Below are positions 10,897-21,779 of a stretch of DNA of 64,000 bases, piece by piece (within the stretch, counting starts at the first letter, position 1; each line of letters starts with the position of its first letter). Made by a program: the position numbers and the translations under genes. The notes below the pieces were generated by a model that was given only the letters and a program-made list of their open reading frames with translations, made no database searches and was not told the origin of the DNA. The DNA lies in NCBI GenBank assembly GCA_002914845.1, contig JXTC01000465.1, positions 82,415 to 146,414 of the forward strand, given 5' to 3'. Source of the stretch: Trema orientale. Lineage: Eukaryota; Streptophyta; Magnoliopsida; Rosales; Cannabaceae.

Positions 10897-12124
10897 TAGA
10901 GATGTAAAGCGGGCTGGACGACTTTGTAGCGGGCTCCGGCCTAGCCTGCCTAAAATATGGGTCGGGCCGACCCGACCCATATTCCTATTAAGGGGCCCAG
11001 CACAGCCCACAAGCCCAGTCTACGTTTTATGCGAGCCTAAGTGAGTCATGTCTAGGTAGACCGTGCCTATACGGGCCGAATATGAGCCAAAATGTGGGCC
11101 TAATTTCGTTATTGTTCTATGCTTTAAAATATAAGGAAATTAGACATTATACGGTAATTTAGAAAAAAATTTGAAAAATACGGTGGTATAAGATTTTTTA
11201 AGGTGCGGTACGGTTTTTATTAGATAAATACTATTTTTTAAAAACTATTTAGAAAAATGCCATTTTTTAAAATAGAAACTAGTTTCTGATAACTAGTAAC
11301 CAAAAGTATTTATAACTAGTATATAACTGGTAACTAGTAATCAGTAATAAGTTTCTAGAAACTGGTAACCAATAACTATTTTAAAAAATGATATTTTTCT
11401 AAATTTTTTTAAAAAGTGATATTTTTCTAATAAAAACCGTATGAAAATTTGAAAAAAGCCTAAATTCCGTATTTTTATAATTCTTTTAGTTTTTTATATG
11501 TAAAAGTGATAGAAACTGTTAAAATATCAAATATGTACTTATGTGAGCTAAAATATGAGCCTAAACCCCATTCATATTATTTTAAAATTTGAATAAATTG
11601 AAAATAAATAAAAATAAGTAAATGAATAACATTAAAATCATATAAATAAAAATATTTAATTAATATTTTTTTAAATTTAATTAAGAAATAAATTGAAAAT
11701 TATATATAAAGGGCACCAATCCAGTAGGTATTTTTTTTTTTCCACCTATGCATAGGTATCAATTTGGCCAATAAAAATTTAGCATGCACATTTTTTTATT
11801 ATAAAAAGTAAAAGAGAGAAAGAGCATTAATGATGCACGTCTTCTCATGCACTTCATTGTAGCCGTTGGATCACATTAGATGATGATCCAACGGCTAAAA
11901 AAAATACCTATCTATAGGTTTAAAAAAAAAAATACCTACTGGATTGGCAACCATATATAAAATGCCTAAATGTGGGTCGGGCCGAGCTGGGCCTATTGCT
12001 GAGGCCCAATCTAGCTCCTATTATATGTAACGGGCCGGTCTAGACCCACATTAATATGGATCGGGTCGAGCTGGTATCGTGCTTTTTTTTTTTAAATGTG
12101 GGCCGGCCCACATTGACATCTCTA
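10897..12124. mobile_element. Non-autonomous hAT-like element
   Basis: The left end TAGAGATGTAAAGCGGGC and the reverse complement of the right end (TAGAGATGTCAATGTGGGCC) are terminal inverted repeats. The flanks GTCACAGC (10889-10896) and ATCACAGC (12125-12132) form an 8-bp target duplication with one mismatch, the size expected of hAT elements. Both subterminal regions are rich in GGGCC/GGCCC words (GGGCCGGCCC, GGGTCGGGCC). No transposase is visible. A second element of the same family lies at 46779-47419. A MULE-type MITE (11711-11952) is nested inside. Confidence 0.8.
11711..11952 (-). mobile_element. MULE-type MITE, copy 1 (nested)
   Basis: The 242-bp element has ends GGGCACCAATCCAGTAGGTA and, reverse complemented, GGTTGCCAATCCAGTAGGTA, each followed by a T-run. 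The flanks ATATATAAA (11702-11710 and 11953-11961) are a perfect 9-bp target duplication, typical of Mutator-like elements. Inside, GCCGTTGGATCA and GATGATCCAACGGC form a further inverted repeat. It is inverted relative to copies 2 and 3 and inserted into the hAT-like element, so it is younger than that element. Confidence 0.8.
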
Positions 12125-12354
12125 ATCACAGCCTTTTATCTAAGAAAATACACGAGTTTTTTTTTCTTTTTTTTTTTCCTAATTTTGAAATTATTTTGTT
12201 AAATTCTTATTCTTCTTGGGTTATTTCCATTTTAGCACTCAAATTATGGGGTCAATCTTATTTTGACTCCTAAAATTTCAAATGTCCTAATTTATTTTTT
12301 GAACTATGTTTTTGCTTTTGTTTTTGTTTTTATTTTTATTTTTAATTTTGGTTT

Positions 12355-12543
12355 GAGTAATACTATAAGGCACCAATTGTGCCTAATACCACATTAACGT
12401 GTCAGTTTGTTATTAGATGATTTTAATTAATAAAGTGGATCCTACAAGGGTCCTACATAAAGTATAACTATAATTGACCAGTAACAAATTAACATAATAT
12501 CATATAGTGTTGGGTATTATATGGTGCCCTATAGTATTTACTC
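12355..12543. mobile_element. Small inverted-repeat element (MITE-like)
   Basis: The left end GAGTAATACTATAAGGCACC and the reverse complement of the right end (GAGTAAATACTATAGGGCAC) are inverted repeats. The interior resembles DNA at about 47520-47655 (a TTAGATGATTTTAATTAATAA-like block, AACAAATTAACATAAT, ATATAGTGTT) and the left end resembles 45034-45070 (GCAATGCTATAAAGTACCAG), suggesting a dispersed family. Confidence 0.6.
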
Positions 12544-12551
12544 TTGTTTTT

Positions 12552-12640
12552 AGCCTTTTGAATTTTCAATTGTCTCATTATACTATAATTGTTTTAGCCT
12601 TTTGAATTTTCAATTGTCTCATTATACTATAATTATTTAT
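12552..12640. repeat. 44-bp direct duplication
   Basis: The block GCCTTTTGAATTTTCAATTG, continuing TCTCATTATACTATAATTGTTTTA, is present twice head to tail and the copies are nearly identical. Confidence 0.85.
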
Positions 12641-13445
12641 TGTTATAGTTATTATCTTTTTTCTTAATATTCTTGATTTTGGCTTTCGATATATTACATT
12701 ATTGTTTAAAACTAAGACAACGACATAATTGAAGTAGTAAATAAGATCTATTTGAAAATACATAGGACTGATCGATGCCAAAAATACACGTCTCTCTTAC
12801 TCATAAAGTTTATTATGTATATCTACACATCAAAAGTTTCTTTGCTCTTTGTTGTCTACTAATCCTAACAAATCTTACGTCGTTTTTTTGGCAAAGATTT
12901 GTTGTTGTTTTTACCGACGAAATTTTTCTCTAAACTCTTGTGATCTGTCCAGATTACTGTCCTTCAATAAACACCACATGTCAATTCTAATATAAATTGT
13001 TGTAGTGGAAACGACTTGGCGTTGTAGTTTTATAATTTTGTTGTTGTGTCAAATAGAACTAGTCACATTATTTCCCAAAAAAAAAAAAAATTGCCACATT
13101 TCTTAAAAAAGGACATGTCGTTTTACGTAAAATTTTGCTGCAGTTTTAGAAACGACATGTAGTTTGTATTATTAGCCTCCAAAAAGTTAACATGGTAATA
13201 TGGTATTAAATTATGCAAACAATGCGTCTTTCTGGCTTCAGCATTTCTTTTTCTGAAAGCGACTTTGGCATTTTGAAGACAAGATCGTGATTATTTTGAC
13301 ATATTTAAACATTACTCTTTTTTGTTTTTTGGAGGAAAATTACTATTTAATATTTTAACACAAATACAACCCGCTAGAATTGTCTCCAACTAGGTTCTAG
13401 ATGTTGTATAGCATGATCTGATTCTACAATTATCAATATATATAT

Positions 13446-13686
13446 GGTTGCCAATTTAGTAGGTATTTTTTTTTTATCTATGTGTAGGTGTTTTTTTTTA
13501 GCCGTTGGATAATTATCTAATGGTGATCCAACAATTATAATGAAGTGCATGAAAAGACGTGCATTATTAATACTATTTCTCTCCCTTACTTTTTATAATA
13601 AAAAAATATGCATAATAAATTTTTATTAGCTAAAATGATATCTATGTATAGGTAAAAAAAAAAAAATTCCTACTAGATTGATACCC
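13446..13686 (+). mobile_element. MULE-type MITE, copy 2
   Basis: A 241-bp member of the family seen at 11711 and 63580. The left end is GGTTGCCAATTTAGTAGGTA, the right end is a diverged CCTACTAGATTGATACCC. The 9-bp flanks TATATATAT (13437-13445 and 13687-13695) match perfectly, though the AT-repeat context makes that weaker evidence. The internal GCCGTTGGAT/ATCCAAC inverted pair is present. It lies about 700 bp upstream of the SPARK kinase start. Confidence 0.75.
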
Positions 13687-14387
13687 TATATATATAATAC
13701 ATATATGTTGGTAGCCTGCTTAGATTAATTGATGTGAAGTGTTAGTTGTGACTTATGGTTTATGAGTAAAGAATATTACAGTAGAGAATCTCTTTTCAGC
13801 ACCAGCAACTGTAATTAACTGTCAAAGAATGGCCTTAACACTAGTCTTGTCCTGGTATAAGCACAAAGAGCCAAAGACAGTGAGGGAATAATTATAGTGA
13901 AATTCACCTGTAAGAAACTGCCATGTGTCTTAAGGTTGAGCCATTTTTTTTTTTTTTTTAAGGGCCGGCAATGACAATTTATTTGCCAGAAGAAAATTAA
14001 GATGTTGAAATTATTCATACTTTCATTTTGGACGATACATCCAAACCTCTTCAGTCATTTTTCAATCCAAACAAAAGGAAAGATTACGGGCTTTCTTGGA
14101 ATTTCAAGAACGTAACTCAAAACAAAATCGTCTACTATTCCGCTCTTCACAAACTTTCGAAAGCTAAAACCATTCCGAACTTTATGGACAAACATTGCCG
14201 GTCTCTGCTTATCTATCTTTGTTTATGTGTTCTTCTGTTCTTTAAATAGCTTTCTAATGTTTTCTCAGTGTATCAAACCTTCTTCTTACTAGGAAAATGA
14301 TCTTGAAAAGTTCATTTATAGCGTGACGGACTGAAATAGGAAGCTTGACTTTAGATTTTTAGTTGTTCTTCATAGTAGAACTAGGCC

Positions 14388-17113
14388 ATGGATATGGTCA
14401 CATTGAATTGTCACAACTTGGATGTGACTCGGGCTGTAAAACAATTTTATGTTTTCTTCTTCTTAGTCCTCCAAATCTTTGTTGTTGACTTTACAGTTTC
14501 TACGCCCTCTCCAGGCGGCTGCACCCTTCATTTTAACCCCTCAATACCCTTATTTAGTCAAAGTTGTGAAGGGGGAGATTGGGGAGGGTTTCTAGAGGAA
14601 AGCTGCTGTGGAGCAGCTTTTGGTGAGTACCTCTATCTATTAGGCCAGAGGGCAAATCAAACTGGAGAATTGTTTCTGAACTCAACTGAGCAGAGAAGTT
14701 GTTTAGTTTCACTGACCAGGTTTCGCGGAAGTGTCTCTGGTTGTGGGATTGGAAAGCTAGTTAGTGGTATGGGTGGCTGTTCTGACTTCTCTCTTGCTGA
14801 TGTTACCAATAAATTGGGAGATAAGCTTAGAAGTTTAAATGGAAACTGTGAACTTCTTAGTTCTGAGGGAACATGGGTTAAGTCTTGTGATTCATGTGTG
14901 AAGAGCTGGGAAGACTTTGGAGGAATGAATTTGACATCTGTCAAACGTGAGTCTATGACCACTGAAACTGACATGTGTAGGTTTGCGGTCCTTGTGTCGA
15001 TGATTGGTAAAAGGATTGATGATATAAAATATATTGGCTCCCTTTTCAGATGCCTCGGGGGACAAACACTCAATTCTGGTATGTTTCCCTTAGACTGGTT
15101 ATGAGTATTTATTGTGTTGAATCCAATCACATGTTGTTTTAACTTAAAGTGGTTTGTGTTTTTGCATGATAGAAAATGAAGAAGTAGAGCATAAGAAGAA
15201 GATTAAAAGCAAAGGTGATTCCCTATCATAAACTGGATCACCAAATGTTACCAATATACCATGGATACAATAAGATAGGAACTTTGTTTTATGGATATAG
15301 GTGTTTGGATTTTGATTGGAGGCCTAATAGGAGTTGTAGTGATAGTATTGATAGCTTCATTGATCTTGTACAGAAGATACATCAAATCAAAAATTCCATC
15401 CAAAAACCACGGTATAATATTCACTAAACTAGAAAATTTTCCTAATTATATGCCATAGTCCATACTTGTACTTATTTTAGTATAACATATATGACAGTGT
15501 TTAAGGATGTGCTTACAAAGGAGAATAGCCTAAAAGTACCTGTTGGGGAAGTGTATTCTGCAACAAACAATCTAAGCGAATTGAATTTAATTGGCGAAGG
15601 AACTGCAGGTTAGAACTCCGGTAAAACAAAAGGAATCTGTTCACTTTCTAAAGAAAGCACATAGAAAAATGTAACAGGAAAGAGATCCTCATCTCCCATA
15701 TCACCTTATCCAATTATGTTTTTGGACCTTCCTCATCTTCCATCCTAGATGTCATTAACGAATGTAATGTTGTTAAAATATCAGGAAAGGTCTACAAAGG
15801 GTTACTGTCAAATAAGCAACCTGTGGCAATTAAGCACATCATTAACGATGAGGACATTGAAACATTTGTCAGGGAAGTTACAAGCTTAGCACATATCAGA
15901 CACCCAAACCTTGTCGCTTTGCTGGGTTGTTGTGTAAGGAAAGATGATTGCTTCCTCATCTATGAGCTTTGTCCAAATGGGAGCCTCTCAGAATGGCTTT
16001 TTGGTACTCCCTGTCTCTATCTTAAGTTCTTCTATATTTATAATACATGTCTTCATATTTGAAGCTGATGAAATATTGAATTTTACCACAATAGGGAGAG
16101 ATAAAGTCCTGTCTTGGATTCAAAGGCTTGAGATCGCAATTGATAGCGCTAGAGCTTTGTGGTTTCTCCATACATGTCCAGAAGGCTGCATTGTCCACCG
16201 TGATATCAAGGTTTGTCCAAATGTTGTAGCTGTCAAGTTTCCTATACCTATATCAACTTTAAATTGATTCTAAATGGAGAACTGATGCAATTTTTTCTTA
16301 TCTTGCCGATTTCATCAATCAATTCGAGTCATCTACTAACTTCCTTGCACTATAGAATCTCAAGTTCTACACATCAAAGAAATTTAGCCTGAATTCATCT
16401 TTATAACAATTTCATAACGACCTTTAAGTTTGTGCTTGGCATTACTGATAACCAAGCCTGTCAATGACTTGATAAGCTGATACTCACCATTTCCTCTTGC
16501 AGCCAACTAACATTCTTCTTGGCGAAAATTTAGAAGCCAAGCTATCAGACTTCGGACTGTCCAAAATTATGAACCTTGGAGAAAGCTTTGTTAGTTCAGA
16601 AGTGAGAGGAACTTTTGGTTATGTTGATCCTGACTACCAAAGCAACCGCCTAGTAAAATCATCAGGAGATGTATACAGCTTTGGTGTTGTGCTCCTTCAG
16701 ATCATCTCAGGCAAGAAGGTTATCAATATGAATCTGCAAAAGCCCATGCCATTAAACAAAATGGTCTGAATTCATTTACGCTCTCTAGTCATTCTTTAAT
16801 ATCCCATGTTGGATTTTTGAGTCTCAAAGTGAAATTCAATCCGACTCATTCACATTTGGTGTTTCTTCTTAATTGGTAGGCAAAAGTCCTAAGCAGAGGT
16901 GGTAACATAGCTGAATTTGCTGATCCTAAACTAGAAGGAGAATACTCAGCAGAAGCTTTTGTTCTTGTGCTTCAGCTGGCTTTGTCATGCACTGCACTCA
17001 AGACAAGTCGTCCTTCCATGGAGCAGATTGTTTCTAAATTAGAAGAGGCCCTTGACATATCAACAAGGGCTAAAGGCTCAACCCCTGAAGCTACACCAGA
17101 TAGAAATGCTTGA
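14388..17113 (+). CDS. SPARK-domain receptor-like kinase (ARK1/KIN3-like)
   Basis: Eight exons join in frame to 594 residues: 14388-15078, 15173-15214, 15301-15411, 15498-15608, 15785-16003, 16095-16210, 16503-16763, 16880-17113. All introns are GT-AG and most junctions are phase 1. The protein has a signal peptide (about residues 20-37), a Cys-rich SPARK ectodomain (GGCTLHFNP, SCCGAAFGEYLYLLG, CVKSWEDF), one membrane helix (about 246-268), and a Ser/Thr kinase. Kinase residues are intact: glycine loop GEGTAGKVYKG, Lys335 in VAIK, HRDIK (Asp428), Asn433, DFG at 446-448, and GTFGYVDPDY. It is therefore predicted to be an active RD kinase at the plasma membrane. Established: SPARK-I kinases (rice ARK1, Medicago KIN3) are linked to arbuscular mycorrhiza and conserved in host plants. 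Assignment to SPARK-I rather than SPARK-II is inferred and not proven here. The upstream ATG choice gives a complete signal peptide. Confidence 0.82.
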
Positions 17114-17619
17114 ATTCTTATATTTATATATACACACACATAAAGTTGAGATTTAATATTGAGTAAAATGGTTTTAAGACATGCTATAGTTAAATTGGTC
17201 CATAAAGTTCTGTTCAGGTACTGGCTCCAATCATATACGTATATTTTGAGACATGATATAGATAAACATATAAGTATATCTTGCTTTGTACTGGGGTAAG
17301 AAAAGCATATTCCCCGTATGTAACGTATCTTCAATTTCAATCATTTGTTGTTTTGCATTTTAATATATATCCTCTTGGACATAGTGCCAGTAAAAATTCA
17401 CCATTGTGTGTTTTTTTTTTTTTTTTTAATTTCTTTTTTCTTCTGTTAAAACGCTTCCTCCACTAATTAAATACAATTTAGCTGGTGTAGAAACATGGTC
17501 AAACACAAATCTCTAGGACAAAGCACCTATAAAAGAAAGCAATCTTTAAGAGTCTCCATTATGACCATTCAGTTTCACTCAAATTGGCGGTGAAGGCAAG
17601 ACCGCAAGAGGAAGAAAGA

Positions 17620-18380
17620 AAGCAGAAGAGAGCGTGGAGAAACGACGTCAAGATAAAAACGACAATAACATCAAAATACGACAATTAACTTTAAACGGCA
17701 TTAATCTCAAAACGACAATGACGTACAAACGACATCAAACTACGAATGAAAATTGAAATGAACTCCAAAAAAAGAAAAAGGACATGGGACAATTATCTCG
17801 TGAAAACGACAATTATCTCCAAAAACGACAATGAACTTAAATCTGGAAAATGACAAATTAAAACGACAATAATGCATAAAAACGACATACTCCTGAAAAC
17901 GACAATAACGTTAAAACAGCATTTATTTAAAAAACGGCAGTAACCTAGAAAATGCCATCAAACTATGAATGAAAATTGAAAAGAATCAGAAACGACATCA
18001 ACCGATATAAACGACAATTATCTTGAATAACGACAATGAACTTAAAAACTAGAAAATGACAACGAAAAACGACAGTGGTATAAAATGACAATGAAAACGA
18101 CCTAAATTGTAATAACGAAAACAATGAAGTAAAATACGACATCAACAAGAAAGTGACAAAAATCTAAGAACGAAGTATTAACAAACGACAATTACATTAA
18201 AATAGACATGAATCGTTTGAAAAAAAAAAAGGAACGACGACAATACTCCACTCTGGAGATCACAACATAGATTCAACAAACACCCCAAGAATCAACATTA
18301 AACGTAAAATTGTCACAAATACAAACGAAATTAAAAGCAACAACAACATGAAACAATAATAAAATCTCAAAAATAATTTA
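17620..18380. repeat. AACGACA-rich degenerate repeat tract
   Basis: The heptamer AACGACA occurs at least a dozen times on the + strand in about 600 bases. It is often extended to AAAACGACAAT and accompanied by near-variants (AAACGGCA, AAATGACA, ATACGACA). Spacing is irregular, about 15-35 bases. A longer block (CATCAAACTACGAATGAAAA) recurs about 220 bases downstream with few changes (CATCAAACTATGAATGAAAA), so part of the tract arose by duplication. No ORF or known element explains it. Similar words in the opposite sense occur near 480, 10755-10880, 12870-13170 and 26640-26960. Confidence 0.7.
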
Positions 18381-18690
18381 GAAGTTCTTTTTTTAAAAAA
18401 AAAAAAAATTTAAAAGCGCATTGCAAAAACGATAAACAATAATGGGCCCAGTTTCGGCCCATAACCTGGCCTGAACTCTAAAGCTGAACCCTTGGCCCGA
18501 CTAAAATGTTCGTCGTTTTTTTTTTTTTTTTTAAGACTCATTGGAAAGTGTCTCCAAGTGAGCTGATCTTAAACCCTAATGAGCGAGGGCTCCGACTTTG
18601 GGTTCCGTCTAGCCAGCTGATCTTAAACCCATCTTCCGTACTCATTTCTCACACATACCCAATCCTCATAGATTCATTGCCTGAGCATCA

Positions 18691-20991
18691 ATGGCGTTCG
18701 TCTTATCTAAGCGCTGTCAATGGCGACCAAGGGTCTTCCCCAACCTTCCCAGGATCTCAGACCCTTCTCCGATCTACCTCCGTCTCTTCAGCTCGAACAA
18801 AGACTCAACTCCAAGCGTGGGGGATAAAGCATCATCAGACCCACATACCGAGTCTACTTCTTCAGAAGCTCAAACTGGACCGGTCAACCCAAACCCACCA
18901 GATGGGCCAGAAAACGTCGTGAACCAGAGAACCCCACGAGGTAAGCGTCGAAACCCAGAAAAGTTGGAAGATATTATATGTAGAATGATGGCTAACCGGG
19001 CGTGGACGACACGTTTGCAAAACTCGATTCGGGGTTTGGTCCCCCAGTTCGATAATTCCCTCGTTTGGAATGTGTTGCACGGGGCCCGGAACTCGGAGCA
19101 CGCGCTTCAGTTCTTCCGGTGGGTTGAGCGGGCCGGGTTGTTTGACCACGACCGTGAGACCCATTTGAAAATTATTGAGATTCTTACCCGAGCTTCGAAG
19201 CTCAACCATGCACGGTGCATACTCTTGGATATGCCCAAGAAGGGAGTGGAGTGGGGTGAAGATCTTTTTGTTTTGCTGATTGATGGTTATGGTAAAGCTG
19301 GGATTGTTCAGGAGGCTGTGAAAATTTTCAATAAGATGAAGGAGTTGGGCGTTGAGAGGAGCATTAAGTCTTATGACGCTTTGTTTAAGGTTATTTTGAG
19401 GAGAGGACGATATATGATGGCGAAAAGATACTTTAATGCCATGTTGAGTGAGGGGATAGAGCCTACTAAGCATACTTATAATATTATGATCTGGGGTTTC
19501 TTTCTCTCGTTGAGATTGGAGACTGCTAAACGGTTTTATGAGGATATGAAGAACAGGGGTATATCACCTGATGTTGTTACATATAACACGATGATTTATG
19601 GATATAATCGGTTTAAACTAATGGATGAGGCAGAAAATCTGTTTACAGAGATGAAGGGACAAAACATAGCGCCCACTGTTATAAGCTATACTACCATGAT
19701 AAAAGGTTATGTCTCGGTTGGGCGAGTTGACGATGGGTTGCGGTTGTTTGAGGAGATGAAGTCATTTGGTATTAAGCCCAATGCTGTCACTTACACGACA
19801 TTGTTGCCTGGTCTTTGTGATGCAGAGAAAATGTCCGAAGCTCAGACTATGTTGAAGGAGATGGTGGAGAGATTTATTGCTCCCAAGGATAACTCCATCT
19901 TCCTAAGGTTGTTATCTAGCCAGTGCAAGGCTGGTAATTTGGATGCAGCTGCTGATGTACTTAAGGCAATGATTCGGCTGAGCATCCCAACCGAGTCTGG
20001 TCATTATGGCATCCTAATTGAAAATTTTTGTAAGGCTCAGGTATATGATCGGGCAGTTAAGTTGTTAGATAAGCTTGTTGAGAAAGAAATTATAGTAAGG
20101 CCTCAAAGCACCGCAGATATAGAGGCTAGTGCTTACAACCCAATGATTCAGTATCTATGCAACCACGGGCAGACAGGGAAAGCTGAAATCTTCTTCCGGC
20201 AGTTGTTGAAAAAGGGTGTTCAGGATCCTGTTGCTTTTAATAATTTGATCCACGGTCATTCCAAGGAAGGGAACCCTGATTCTGCTTTTGAAATTTTGAA
20301 GATCATGGGTAGGAGAGGGGTTGCTAGCGATGCAGATTCTTTCAGATTGCTTATTAAGAGCTACTTAAGTAAAGGTGAGCCTGCTGATGCTAAAACAGCT
20401 TTGGATAATATGATTGAAAGTGGGCATCTTCCAGACTCCTCATTATTCAGGTCAGTGATGGAGAGTCTATATGGAGATGGGAGGGTTCAAACTGCAAGTA
20501 GGGTTATGAAGGGTATGATTGAGAAGGGCGTGAAAGAGAACATGGACTTGGTTGCTAAGATTTTGGAAGCCCTCCTCATGAGAGGTCATGTTGAGGAAGC
20601 ATTGGGGCGGATTGATCTACTTATGCAAAGCGGGTCTGTGCCTAATTTTGATGGTCTTTTATCCATTCTTTCTGAGAAAGGGAAGACAATTGCTGCTATC
20701 AAGCTGTTAGACTTTTGCCTTGAGAGGGACTATTCAGTAGATTTTTCAAGCTATGATAAGGTGTTGGATGCTCTTTTAGGAGCTGGAAAGACGCTTAATG
20801 CATATTCAATATTATGCAAAATAATGGAGAAAGGAGGAGTTACCAACTGGAGTAGCTGTGAAGATCTGATTAGGAGCCTTAATCAGGAGGGCAACACAAA
20901 GCAAGCAGATATTCTTTCTAGAATGATCAAGGGAGGGAAGGAAGCCAGTGGGAACAGGAAAGGGAACAAACAAGCCCCTGTAAGTGCCTGA
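18691..20991 (+). CDS. P-class pentatricopeptide repeat protein (At2g37230-like)
   Basis: An intronless gene of 766 residues. PPR proteins bind organellar RNA in a sequence-specific manner and affect its stability, splicing or translation. Seen: an N-terminal leader rich in Arg/Ser and poor in acids (residues 1-45, MAFVLSKRCQWRPRVFPNLP then RLFSS) predicts import into mitochondria or plastids. From about residue 140 to 740 there are tandem 35-residue helical repeats of the plain P type, for example TYNTMIYGYNRFKLMDEAEN, SYTTMIKGYVSVGRVDDGLR and TYTTLLPGLCDAEKMSEAQT. No E, DYW or SMR domain follows, and the tail is Lys/Gly-rich. Wording of the region MANRAWTTRLQNSIRGLVPQ matches Arabidopsis At2g37230 from memory. 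An overlapping + frame ORF (18506-18922) runs through the 5' end but lacks support. The gene is convergent with CNGC18. Confidence 0.92.
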   Translation: MAFVLSKRCQWRPRVFPNLPRISDPSPIYLRLFSSNKDSTPSVGDKASSDPHTESTSSEAQTGPVNPNPPDGPENVVNQRTPRGKRRNPEKLEDIICRMMANRAWTTRLQNSIRGLVPQFDNSLVWNVLHGARNSEHALQFFRWVERAGLFDHDRETHLKIIEILTRASKLNHARCILLDMPKKGVEWGEDLFVLLIDGYGKAGIVQEAVKIFNKMKELGVERSIKSYDALFKVILRRGRYMMAKRYFNAMLSEGIEPTKHTYNIMIWGFFLSLRLETAKRFYEDMKNRGISPDVVTYNTMIYGYNRFKLMDEAENLFTEMKGQNIAPTVISYTTMIKGYVSVGRVDDGLRLFEEMKSFGIKPNAVTYTTLLPGLCDAEKMSEAQTMLKEMVERFIAPKDNSIFLRLLSSQCKAGNLDAAADVLKAMIRLSIPTESGHYGILIENFCKAQVYDRAVKLLDKLVEKEIIVRPQSTADIEASAYNPMIQYLCNHGQTGKAEIFFRQLLKKGVQDPVAFNNLIHGHSKEGNPDSAFEILKIMGRRGVASDADSFRLLIKSYLSKGEPADAKTALDNMIESGHLPDSSLFRSVMESLYGDGRVQTASRVMKGMIEKGVKENMDLVAKILEALLMRGHVEEALGRIDLLMQSGSVPNFDGLLSILSEKGKTIAAIKLLDFCLERDYSVDFSSYDKVLDALLGAGKTLNAYSILCKIMEKGGVTNWSSCEDLIRSLNQEGNTKQADILSRMIKGGKEASGNRKGNKQAPVSA

Positions 20992-21779
20992 TTTGTTTTC
21001 TCTATTCTTTTTCTGCAGTTGAAGATTTGGCCTTTAAAACTGAACGATATCCTGCAAGTGGTCTATGGAGTTCCATGTAGTCAGAAGTAGTGAGGAATGA
21101 ACTCGGATCTGTTCTGTTATTTTTTTTTTCGAACACGGGTTGTAATTTCCATATATTCCATGGCTTTTAGTCCTAGTCCTCATTTTTTAGTTTCCAATTT
21201 TGACTAGGAAGAGAATAAGATGGTTTTGTAATTTTTCTTTTGCTGGATTACACTCTTTGTGGCAACTTCGACCAAAAGCTAGTGTTCAAACATGAGGTAG
21301 CTTCTCACCCTTTGCCCAAAATTTGGGTTTCTATCTCTGATTAGTGATTACATATATAAATAGGTTTTTATTGTAATTAAATTTCAGTCAGGCGTGCATT
21401 GATTTTTGAGATTTGAGATGCCTAAATTTGTTTTGCTTTTATTGTTCTTTCGTCTCCTTTCCTCTTGTTATTTTCCTTCATTTCTACCTATTTCTTCCTC
21501 TCTCCCCTTATTTCTGACTTATCCTTTCCTGTCTCTTGCCGAAAGATGGTTTATGTGCTCCCACTATAAAAGTAGTACACTGCATAAGCGAGTGTATCAA
21601 TCAACCCAATCCTACGGATTAGCCAAAGCCTATAAAATAGGATTGATGCCACAAATTGAGATAAAAGTATTGTTATCACTAGAATATCACTATAATTTAC
21701 ATCAATGTCACAAAAAATCTTCCTAAACTAGTCACTGGTTAGTTCACTTCTTCTCGTTTCGTAGTGGTTGTTATACTAA
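20992..21779. other. Convergent 3' intergenic spacer
   Basis: This is the shared 3' region of the PPR gene (+) and CNGC18 (-). It should hold both 3' UTRs and polyadenylation signals. A hydrophobic ORF at 21406-21726 starts MRFEMPKFVLLLLFFRLLSS but has no continuation, neighbours or motif to support it. Confidence 0.5.

Larger units (their letters stand above)
12133..13445. other. Intergenic DNA with small repeats
   Basis: No gene is supported. It contains a small inverted-repeat element and a 44-bp duplication, listed separately. A stretch at about 12870-13170 has scattered GTCGTTT/AACGAC words (ACGTCGTTTT, GGAAACGACTTG, ACATGTCGTTTTACG, GAAACGACATGT) on both strands. Confidence 0.5.

Noticed and set aside
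14028..14249. 73-codon ORF upstream of the SPARK kinase
   Set aside because: It could not be joined in frame to the kinase, has no signal or domain, and the kinase already has a complete signal peptide.
21406..21726. Hydrophobic 106-codon ORF between PPR and CNGC18
   Set aside because: Pyrimidine-rich DNA naturally encodes Leu/Phe/Ser; no homologue or gene structure supports it.
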